Part shown: positions 5,957-12,155 of the stretch, piece by piece
Position numbering within the stretch: the first letter of the stretch is position 1
Layout: each line of letters starts with the position of its first letter
DNA from: Clostridia bacterium
Lineage (GTDB): Bacteria; Bacillota; Clostridia; Oscillospirales; Butyricicoccaceae
Length of the DNA: 12,155 nucleotides
Assembly (NCBI GenBank): GCA_017547995.1
Contig: JAFYNW010000252.1
Location: 1-12,155 of the forward strand
Reading direction: 5' to 3'
The notes under the pieces: model-generated
Seen by the model: the letters and a program-made list of their open reading frames with translations, nothing else
Told to the model about the DNA's origin: nothing
Databases searched by the model: none
Position numbers and translations under genes: made by a program

Positions 5957-7513
5957 TTAGAATGCCATTGATGAGGCAAAAATGAGTTCGTAATTTTCTG
6001 TTTCGGCAAGCTCGAAATAGTCGATGTGACGGGCAAGGTCGGACATTTCAGCCTGGATTTTGCCCGACATAAGCGCCATATAAGCACCGCTGAGGGAGGA
6101 ATTGCCCACGTAAATCAGCTTGTTTTCAACGCTTTCAGGCAAAAGACCGATGCCGATGAGGGATGAAACAGGCAGATGAGAGCCAAACTGACCTGCGATG
6201 ATGACCTTGTCAAGGTCGTCGGCAGTGATGCCTGCCTTGCTTAAAAGCACGTTGAAGCCCGAGAGAATAGCGCCCTTCGCAAGCTGTACCTGACGGATAT
6301 CGTCCTGAGTGATAATGATGCCGTCGCCCAAGTCAGCGTAACGTTTTTTGCCGTCCAGCTTAAGGATATCTCTGCGCCAGTCGCCTTCGTCAAGGCTTTC
6401 AGGCTTGATGAATACCCCCGATTTTTTGACGAAGCCATGCTTTACAAGCTCGCGTACTGCGGCAAGAATACCGCTTCCGCAAAGTCCTTTAGGAGAAATA
6501 TTGCCGATAACGGCAAGCTTTACACCGTCAGGAGTGATTTCAATATCTTCGACAGCACCTTCGGCGGCGCGCATACCACAGCTGATATTCATACCCTCCA
6601 GGGCAGGACCTGCGGCGCACGAGCAGGAAAGAAGCGTACCGTTTTTTGCAAGAATAATCTCGCCGTTTGTGCCGATATCGATGAAAAGCACGTTGCCTTT
6701 CTCGTTTTTAAGGTCGGTCACAAAAGCACCTGCAACGATATCAGCGCCGATATAGGCTGACACCTGCGGCAGAGTCACAAGGTCGGCATTGTCAAAGCCA
6801 AAGCCGAGACAGGATGCCTTTACGGTCTGCTCATCGAGGAAAACAGGCTTGTATGGCGACTTGCCGAGGCTTCGTGCGTCAACACCGAGAAGCATGTGAG
6901 CCATAGTGCAGTTTGCCGACACCATGATGGTGCGTACGGCATTTTTATCAATATTATGAGAAGAACAGAGCGAATTGAGCATATTGTCAAGAGAGGTAAC
7001 AATTGCATGGCGGAGGTCGGTTATCGCTTTTTCGCCCTGCTCATACTCATAAGTTATTCGTGTGAGCACGTCCAGACCGTATATTTTCTGGGCGTTTATA
7101 TCGGATGCCGAGGCTATGATTTCGCCGTTTGTAAGGTTGACAACCGAGCAGACAACTGTCGTCGTGCCGATGTCGATTGCCGCGCCATAGCCTTCGCGGT
7201 ATTCATGCTCAAAGTCAGGCAAATGGCCTGAGCTTAAAATAGGATGTGCCTTTTCCGAGTCGGGAATAAGCACGTCCACGTCTGAAAAAGCATCGGTCAT
7301 GCAGGCAAGACGCCAGCCCTCTGCTATTTCAACATCTGTGAGAAAGGCCTTTTCTGCATCGCACACAGGCGAATATTCGCCCGAAAGAGTCTTTACACGG
7401 CATTTGCCGCATACACCCGTGCCCATACAAGGGGAATTGATATAGGCGTTGCTTTCAAGCAGAAGAGAAAGAAGATTGACCTTTCTTTCGTTGTTTATTG
7501 TAATTCTATTCAT
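5957..7513 (-). CDS. RACo-type reductive activator of corrinoid protein ([2Fe-2S] plus ASKHA ATPase)
   Basis: This 518-residue protein has an N-terminal plant-type ferredoxin domain with C29-x5-C35-x2-C38 and C71 as [2Fe-2S] ligands. From about residue 110 it has an ASKHA-fold ATPase (DUF4445), shown by AIDIGTTT (112-119), a second FIDIGTNGE phosphate loop, and glycine-rich motifs KGLCGSGI and IAGQFGSHL. In known systems this family uses ATP to drive reduction of inactive Co(II) corrinoid back to Co(I). The link between the ferredoxin and the ATPase is short (about 85-108) and no C-terminal [4Fe-4S] cysteines are seen, so it is RACo-like rather than RamA-like and more compact than the 600-plus-residue versions. 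Its ATG overlaps the end of the preceding gene by 8 bases (ATGAATAG), with only a weak AAAGG upstream, which suggests translational coupling. Confidence 0.93.
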   Translation of the reverse strand: MNRITINNERKVNLLSLLLESNAYINSPCMGTGVCGKCRVKTLSGEYSPVCDAEKAFLTDVEIAEGWRLACMTDAFSDVDVLIPDSEKAHPILSSGHLPDFEHEYREGYGAAIDIGTTTVVCSVVNLTNGEIIASASDINAQKIYGLDVLTRITYEYEQGEKAITDLRHAIVTSLDNMLNSLCSSHNIDKNAVRTIMVSANCTMAHMLLGVDARSLGKSPYKPVFLDEQTVKASCLGFGFDNADLVTLPQVSAYIGADIVAGAFVTDLKNEKGNVLFIDIGTNGEIILAKNGTLLSCSCAAGPALEGMNISCGMRAAEGAVEDIEITPDGVKLAVIGNISPKGLCGSGILAAVRELVKHGFVKKSGVFIKPESLDEGDWRRDILKLDGKKRYADLGDGIIITQDDIRQVQLAKGAILSGFNVLLSKAGITADDLDKVIIAGQFGSHLPVSSLIGIGLLPESVENKLIYVGNSSLSGAYMALMSGKIQAEMSDLARHIDYFELAETENYELIFASSMAF

Positions 7514-8516
7514 TTATAATACCTTTGAGTATCGCCTGAGTGTTGACAAGCGGAGAGCGCATACCCAGACCACAGGCAGGAGCGAGAATGTCGCTGCCGT
7601 TTTTCATACATTCGCGTGTGAGCAGGGCAACCTTTTCAGGCGAGCCAAATTCGAGAGTGTAGGTGCTGACGTTACCCATAAGCACTCTGTCAGGCAGATT
7701 TGCCCTTGCCTCCTTCATAGGCACGACAGAGTCAAAGCTGAGCGCGTCTGCGCGGATATCGTTCATCTGTGCATAAACCGCATTCATGTGTCCGCAGATA
7801 TGCACGATAACGTGAGCATTCTTTGCCTTGACGGCATCGACGATGCGGTTGATATACTGTACGGCAAACTCTTCAAAATACTTCGGACCCAGGATTTCAC
7901 CTGTGCCGCTCGGGTCGGAAATCGCGATTATATCAGCGCCCGCTTCAACCTGAGCGAGAGCAAAGTTTACAAGACCGTCTGTGACAAAGCTCATAAACGC
8001 GTGAGCCTCGTCCTTCTTCTTGCGAAGCTGACGATAGAAAACCATCGGCTCGATGAGAGAGGAGGCTGTGCTGACAGGGCCTGTGATATTGCCGATGACA
8101 GGAAGGTCAGGAGCCTTATTCTTTATGATTTTGATAGCGTCAAGCACAACCTTTGCGCGTCCCTTTGTAACGTCAAAAGCGGTGAGCTTGTCAATTTCAT
8201 CCACAGAATCCATTACGTACTTTGTTACGCGTGGCTCGATATGGCGGTTGCCGAGGTCGGCGGATGCCCCCATATTTTCCGCTTCGACAGTCATGCAGAA
8301 AGGCACACCTGCATTTTCGAAGCATCCGTTTTCATATGCAGAAAGGGCAAGCTGAGCCATTTTTTCGCTGTCTGTGTGAGCATCAGGAAGAAAGACGTCA
8401 GCCTTCTCCATCAGCGGCTCTGTTATCATATTCATCATGCCGCCCGGGCAGATGCAAGGAGCGCGGTCGGCCTTTTCTTTATTCAAAACGGCAATAAGTC
8501 TGTTTTTCGGTGTCAT
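7506..8516 (-). CDS. UroD-superfamily (MtaA/CmuA-like) methyltransferase, copy 2
   Basis: This 336-residue protein has the full zinc motif H239-x-C241 (VHICGH) and C315 (APACGLGM), as in MtaA/MtbA/CmuA-type methyltransferases. Other landmarks are NRLIAVLNKEKADRAP at the N terminus, PFCMTVEAENMG (72-83), VIGNITGPVS, DPSGTGEILGPKYF and VLMGNVS. It differs clearly from copy 1 (4230-5303) but shares the PFC-x-T-x-EAE-x-MG and ILGPKY segments with the short paralog upstream, so those two are closer relatives. A strong GGAGG lies four bases before the ATG, directly beside the stop of the upstream gene, which is a slightly short spacing. It may be the partner enzyme to copy 1, one loading and one unloading the corrinoid; the sequence does not say which. 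Confidence 0.87.
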   Translation of the reverse strand: MTPKNRLIAVLNKEKADRAPCICPGGMMNMITEPLMEKADVFLPDAHTDSEKMAQLALSAYENGCFENAGVPFCMTVEAENMGASADLGNRHIEPRVTKYVMDSVDEIDKLTAFDVTKGRAKVVLDAIKIIKNKAPDLPVIGNITGPVSTASSLIEPMVFYRQLRKKKDEAHAFMSFVTDGLVNFALAQVEAGADIIAISDPSGTGEILGPKYFEEFAVQYINRIVDAVKAKNAHVIVHICGHMNAVYAQMNDIRADALSFDSVVPMKEARANLPDRVLMGNVSTYTLEFGSPEKVALLTRECMKNGSDILAPACGLGMRSPLVNTQAILKGIINE

Positions 8517-8526
8517 ATTGCCTCCT

Positions 8527-9372
8527 TTATTTCAGTTTTATTGTATTCAGCTCCATATCGGAGATGATTTTGTCGTAATTTATGCAGGTATGTCCCACAA
8601 GACCGAGCTTGCCCTTCATATTGACGAGTGCCTGCTGATAGGTCATTTCATACGGAAGAGCGACCTTTTTTATTTCTGCAAGGTCACAGCCAAGCAGAGC
8701 GAAGGCTGTTTTAGGGCATAAAACTACGTCAATATCGAGGATTTCCTGAGCCTTTTTCAGCAGCGGATAAGTGAAACACTCTGTTATAAGCTGACAATAT
8801 TTCGGACCCAGAATATCCACACCGCCCATAGGGTCGGCATAGCTGATGAAGGCGGCGCCGTTGTCCTGCGCCATTTTCATAAGCTCAAGAAGGTCTTCCG
8901 AAAGCCTTTCAAGACGGGCGAGGAGATTTTCCGTATCCTTGCGGAGAAGTCGGAAAAGGATATCGTTTTTGATTATCCCTGTCAGTATCGTCATAGGGCC
9001 GGAAACCTGAAAAAGCACGTTTTCACCCTGGGATGCAAGAGAATGACAGGCATAAAGTGTGCCCTGCAGACGCTCAAGGCCGAAATTCATTGGCCTGATA
9101 TGGTCGATAGTATCGAAAATCGGGTCTTTCATACGAAGGCCGAAATTATCGCAGGAGTAGTTTACAAGACCGCCCATGCTTTCGGCTTCGATGGTGTGGC
9201 AGAAGGGCAGACGGCAGAGCGTTTTGTCGGTTTTCTCCTTTATAAGCAGGGAAAACTGCTCCATAAGGGCAGGGTCAAGATAGACCTCAGGGGCGGAAAA
9301 TCCGCTGTCGCGCAGAATATCGCGTGCAACGATATTGCTGTCACCGTTGCAGTGAAAATCAACGATTGCCAT
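8527..9372 (-). CDS. Short UroD-superfamily protein without the zinc motif
   Basis: At 281 residues this is 55-76 shorter than its two operon paralogs, yet it is fully open with a strong AGGAGG site eight bases before the ATG. It shares PFC-x-T-x-EAE-x-MG (56-67), FQVSGPMTIL, YADPMGG and DILGPKY with copy 2, so common ancestry is clear. It lacks the N-terminal NRL...DRxP segment. The zinc histidine is replaced by valine (V217 in VVLCPK; C219 remains), and the protein ends just after the GHTC segment, before the last strand that carries the second zinc cysteine. It is therefore unlikely to be a standard zinc methyltransferase. It may bind substrate or corrinoid, or regulate a partner; all are inference. 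It is first in the operon, so transcription of the whole unit starts here. Confidence 0.8.
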   Translation of the reverse strand: MAIVDFHCNGDSNIVARDILRDSGFSAPEVYLDPALMEQFSLLIKEKTDKTLCRLPFCHTIEAESMGGLVNYSCDNFGLRMKDPIFDTIDHIRPMNFGLERLQGTLYACHSLASQGENVLFQVSGPMTILTGIIKNDILFRLLRKDTENLLARLERLSEDLLELMKMAQDNGAAFISYADPMGGVDILGPKYCQLITECFTYPLLKKAQEILDIDVVLCPKTAFALLGCDLAEIKKVALPYEMTYQQALVNMKGKLGLVGHTCINYDKIISDMELNTIKLK

Positions 9373-9400
9373 ATAAAACCCCTCCTTTGCATACCTATAT

Positions 9401-9430
9401 ATAATAATGATAACACCGCATTACTGCAAA
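9401..9430 (-). promoter_or_regulatory. Possible promoter of the corrinoid operon
   Basis: On the minus strand TTTGCA (9430-9425) and TATTAT (9406-9401) are 18 bases apart, upstream of AGGAGG and the ATG at 9372. The -35 box is weak (four of six), in contrast to the near-perfect promoters of the flanking genes, so an activator may be needed. The leader would be about 25 bases, too short for a riboswitch. Confidence 0.4.
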
Positions 9431-9496
9431 GTCTAATTGATAAAACCTTTAGAAAGCGCATATATTTATAGATAAAATCAATAAAGATGGTGAAAG

Positions 9497-9523
9497 AAAA
9501 GACCTCCGTGATGGAGGTCTTTT
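9497..9523 (-). terminator. Terminator of the unknown membrane-protein gene
   Basis: GACCTCC (9501-9507) pairs with GGAGGTC (9513-9519) around GTGAT, with four A on the left giving TTTT on the minus strand. It lies just past the stop at 9529 and insulates the corrinoid operon promoter from upstream transcription. Confidence 0.9.
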
Positions 9524-9528
9524 GCAGT

Positions 9529-11757
9529 TTAGATTTTGATGCTTTCAAATGCCTTTTTGATTGCCTTATAGTATTCGATAAGCACGGAGGCATCGGAATT
9601 GCTTGCACGGACAGACTCGAGAGATTCAATCATTGCATTTGCATACTGAATATTGCCTGCGATGTTGTCCTTAAGCTTGGCAGCGTTTTCTGCATTCTTG
9701 CGCTTTGCACCTTCAATGGAGCCGCGTGTGTTCATTGCCATTGAAACAAAAGCTCTGAAGGCAAATATAAGGGCGGAAACTGTGAGGATTGTTCTGTCCT
9801 GAGCAATTGTGCTGAAATCAAGTACAGAGGTTATGATTGCGCCCGCTGTAATGACGACACCCGTTGTGATGAGGTTGCTCAGGATGAAGGTAGCGTTGAC
9901 TGTGAGAAGACCTGAAATAATAGCAACACCTGCACAAACGAAAAGCTTGGTCATATTTCGTGTGCCGAGCCACTGGACGTTTTCGTAATTTACAAACCAG
10001 ATATAGCCGATGAAAAGTGCGCAGAGCACGATTGCGATAGCGGAGCTTATATATATGGAGGATGAGCCAACGTATTCAGACTTCTTCGAGTCACTTGTGC
10101 AGCTTGCGTATGCATTGCCGAGTGTGCCTGCAAGTGTGCCCGAAGGACGGTTGTCATTTGTAATGCAATTCTTGTATTTCAGGCGGTTAATGAGGTTTTT
10201 GATAGATAAATCGCACTTATAATGGCTCTTTCTGCCGATGAGAAGTGCCTTTTCGCTGAGGTCGATTGAAGTGTCAGCATTGCTTGTGTCAGCGGCATAG
10301 CTGACGAGATTATCGATGTATTCGTTGCGCTGTTTGTCTGTAACGGAGGCATCGTCAGCCATTATGTATGCAATAGAAGCCAATAAATCACGCATTTTCT
10401 TTTCGTCTTCAGGCCTGCGGACCGGCTTTTCAGTAGTCTTTGGCTTAGTCGACGCGACAGTAGTTTTAGGCTTTTCGGCAGTAGTTGTTGTTTTACTAGG
10501 TGAACTGCTCTTCACGGACTCAGCGTACGAAGGAACGGAGAGCTCTTCATTGCGTACACGTTCAACAGCAGAAGGCTGAGCACCAAAGTGAGCGGCATAT
10601 TCTGCCTTTGCCTTGTCGCTTATGTGGTCGAAAGAATATACATACTGCTCCATAAAGCGATTCTGCATAGCAAGATAGTCGTTGTGGAAATCGGTATAAT
10701 ATGTGAGAAGACGTTTGATGTATGAATCAGGAGGATTGCCGAGCTTTGGCTTCATTCCGGCATAATTTGCCAGAAAAACACGATGTGTATCTTCGAATTT
10801 AAGGCGTGCAAGGATGTATGAAATACATGATATGAGTCTTTCGGTTTCAATAATGCGGGCAGGAAGCTCATCGGAGGAATTGATGCGGTCGAGTGAATGT
10901 TTATGAAGCTCCCAATATCTTTCGGCGAGATAGCCGGCGTAATCATCTATAATTCCGTCTTCCGTGATGAAGCCTTCAGCGGATAAAAGTTGGTGGAAAT
11001 AATATGATCGTGGGAATAATCCCTCCAGTGAATCTGTAATAATGATGTCTTTTTCAAAGGCGTTGACCTTTTCGCTTACAGATTTATCACAGGAAAGCAC
11101 ATTATGAGCATTAAAACTCGCATGAAGCTCCTGCACAAACGAATCAGAATCTGAATAGGCAATGAGGAAAGCGTCATAATGGGAGATCGAATCGAGAACT
11201 TTTGAAGAAAAGGCTTCCGAAGTGTTCACATCTTCACCTGTGGTTTTGACAAAAAATCCATCGAAAACCTTGATGGCATGATCGTAATATTTCTTGGCAT
11301 CGTCAATTGCTTCGTTGACGACCACGCTTACGGCATCTTTAAGCTTGTTTTTCATTGCAAAATGTGGAAATTCCGTTTTCATGAAATCAATGGAATTCTG
11401 TATACAGCCGACAAAAAGGCGTACCTTTGCAAGCTCATCAAGATTTTCGCCTTTGTCAAAATGGGATGCCATTTCTTCAAGGTATCCATAAAGGCCGAAA
11501 TTGCCTGGTTTATTGGCGGAGATTGTTCGGTTTGCCATAAGAGCAGTAAGCTGGAACTTATAGGTTGCAGTGAGAAGTCGTTCGCTCAGATTGAAATCTT
11601 CGATGGAAATGGCTTTGCCATTGGAATTTGCCTCAGAAAATACAAGCGAAAGCTCGAGGTCTGCACTCGAACAGGCATTTTTGAAGTCCTGAGGAAAATC
11701 TCCAAGAAGATTGAACTTATTTATGTCAGCCAGTGAATAATCAGCGAGGTTTGGCAT
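9529..11757 (-). CDS. Unrecognised protein with a large soluble N-terminal region and four C-terminal membrane helices
   Basis: I do not recognise the family of this 742-residue protein. The start at 11757 is chosen over an in-frame ATG at 11793 because GGAGG lies seven bases before it and the -10 box of the promoter overlaps the longer form. There is no signal peptide. Residues 1 to about 410 are soluble, mostly helical in character and rich in charged and aromatic residues. Residues 414-447 form a Lys/Thr/Pro/Ser linker with repeated KPKTT-like words. Residues 448-567 are a second soluble segment. Four hydrophobic helices follow at about 568-589, 602-620, 621-643 and 657-675. A charged, probably helical tail (676-742) ends the protein. 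With an even number of helices both ends should lie on the same side, probably the cytoplasm. It is a single-gene transcript with its own strong promoter and terminator. Confidence 0.85.
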   Translation of the reverse strand: MPNLADYSLADINKFNLLGDFPQDFKNACSSADLELSLVFSEANSNGKAISIEDFNLSERLLTATYKFQLTALMANRTISANKPGNFGLYGYLEEMASHFDKGENLDELAKVRLFVGCIQNSIDFMKTEFPHFAMKNKLKDAVSVVVNEAIDDAKKYYDHAIKVFDGFFVKTTGEDVNTSEAFSSKVLDSISHYDAFLIAYSDSDSFVQELHASFNAHNVLSCDKSVSEKVNAFEKDIIITDSLEGLFPRSYYFHQLLSAEGFITEDGIIDDYAGYLAERYWELHKHSLDRINSSDELPARIIETERLISCISYILARLKFEDTHRVFLANYAGMKPKLGNPPDSYIKRLLTYYTDFHNDYLAMQNRFMEQYVYSFDHISDKAKAEYAAHFGAQPSAVERVRNEELSVPSYAESVKSSSPSKTTTTAEKPKTTVASTKPKTTEKPVRRPEDEKKMRDLLASIAYIMADDASVTDKQRNEYIDNLVSYAADTSNADTSIDLSEKALLIGRKSHYKCDLSIKNLINRLKYKNCITNDNRPSGTLAGTLGNAYASCTSDSKKSEYVGSSSIYISSAIAIVLCALFIGYIWFVNYENVQWLGTRNMTKLFVCAGVAIISGLLTVNATFILSNLITTGVVITAGAIITSVLDFSTIAQDRTILTVSALIFAFRAFVSMAMNTRGSIEGAKRKNAENAAKLKDNIAGNIQYANAMIESLESVRASNSDASVLIEYYKAIKKAFESIKI

Positions 11758-11792
11758 AATTTTTCCTCCTTGTGAAAAATAATTATGTACCA

Positions 11793-11821
11793 ATTATACT
11801 CCTGAAAACATCCATTTTCAA
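11793..11821 (-). promoter_or_regulatory. Near-consensus promoter of the unknown membrane-protein gene
   Basis: On the minus strand TTGAAA (11821-11816) and TATAAT (11798-11793) are separated by 17 bases. The promoter is followed by a GGAGG at 11769-11765 and the ATG at 11757. Confidence 0.85.
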
Positions 11822-11832
11822 GGGTAAAACAT

Positions 11833-11861
11833 AAAAAAGCCACCCTTTTTGGGTGGCTTTT
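11833..11861 (-). terminator. Terminator of the aminopeptidase gene
   Basis: GCCACCC (11839-11845) pairs with GGGTGGC (11851-11857) around five T. Six A on the left give the minus-strand T-run. It lies between the aminopeptidase stop at 11879 and the promoter of the next gene. Confidence 0.93.
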
Positions 11862-11878
11862 AAGCTTAAATTAAAGAA

Positions 11879-12155
11879 TTAACCCTTGATGTAGTTGTAA
11901 ACAGACTTTACGCCGAAGCCTGTGCCGCCTGCAGCAAGGCCGTCCTTCTTAGCCTTTGCAAATGTGCAGCCTGCAACGTCGAGGTGGATGAATGGCTTGC
12001 CTTCCTTGAATTCGTCGAGGAAGAGACCAGCGCAGATACCGCCTGCACCATTTGTAGAGGAGTTGTAAAGGTCTGCGATGTCAGACTTGATGAATTCGCG
12101 GTATTCATCGAATACAGGGAGACGAGCGTACTTTTCGCCGGAAACGAAGCTCTTG
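11879..12155 (-). CDS. Leucyl aminopeptidase, M17 family (C-terminal part)
   Basis: The gene enters from the right edge and ends at TAA (11881-11879); about 91 C-terminal residues are visible. They contain the M17 end-of-protein landmarks: LPVFDEYREFIKSDIADL, a FLDEF segment, FIHLDVAGC (W/F-x-H-x-D-I/V-A-G) and GGTGFGVKSV. Family enzymes are cytosolic hexamers with two metal ions that release N-terminal residues from peptides. The metal- and bicarbonate-binding NTDAEGR region lies outside the window, so catalytic completeness cannot be judged. Codon use is as biased as in the S-layer gene (ACA, GTT, AAG, GAA), pointing to high expression. It has its own terminator and is separate from the gene downstream. 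Confidence 0.9.
   Translation of the reverse strand, partial: KSFVSGEKYARLPVFDEYREFIKSDIADLYNSSTNGAGGICAGLFLDEFKEGKPFIHLDVAGCTFAKAKKDGLAAGGTGFGVKSVYNYIKG

Noticed and set aside
7449..8567. Long plus-strand open frame across the RACo and UroD copy 2 genes
   Set aside because: The minus strand encodes clear corrinoid-system proteins here; the plus frame has no motif and no start signal.
4230..9372. Reading the UroD-family genes as hemE (heme biosynthesis)
   Set aside because: The full-length copies carry the H-x-C...C zinc motif of methyltransferases and sit with a corrinoid protein and a corrinoid activator; no other heme gene is nearby.
9373..9480. Possible cobalamin riboswitch ahead of the corrinoid operon
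   Set aside because: The apparent leader is only about 25 bases and I see no B12-box-like sequence or extended pairing.

Overview
The window looks like a chromosome segment of an anaerobic Gram-positive Clostridia member, most like the Oscillospiraceae/Ruminococcaceae lineage. The evidence is an SLH-type S-layer protein with extreme codon bias, GGAGG ribosome binding sites, consensus housekeeping promoters, palindromic intergenic repeats and a corrinoid methyl-transfer operon. The taxonomic call is inference.

Layout. The left edge (1-105) holds the 3' end of a plus-strand gene with a helix-turn-helix-like C terminus. It is followed by a cluster of DnaA-box-like nonamers (118-158), a weak hairpin with a T-run, a set of TGTWACA repeats and a well-spaced promoter. 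That promoter drives a highly expressed SLH-domain surface protein (363-2924), which ends at a strong terminator. The convergent gap 2973-3285 carries a mosaic of small palindromes bounded by GTAGGG/CCCTAC. Everything further right is on the minus strand: a Nif3-like metal-binding protein with its own consensus promoter (3286-4113), a five-gene corrinoid operon (transcribed 9372 to 4230), an unrecognised 742-residue membrane protein with its own consensus promoter (9529-11757), and the C terminus of an M17 leucyl aminopeptidase (11879-12155).

The operon is the most interesting part. In transcription order it encodes a short UroD-superfamily protein lacking the usual zinc ligands, a UroD-superfamily methyltransferase with H-x-C...C, a RACo-type reductive activator ([2Fe-2S] plus ASKHA ATPase), a MtaC/MtbC-type corrinoid protein, and a second H-x-C...C UroD-superfamily methyltransferase. 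Genes are 10-16 bases apart or overlap by 8. The expected scheme is that one UroD protein moves a methyl group from a donor onto the Co(I) corrinoid, another moves it to an acceptor, and the activator rescues Co(II) corrinoid. No MtaB, MttB or MtrH/AcsE-like partner is visible, so donor and acceptor are unknown. The truncated third UroD paralog has no role I can assign.
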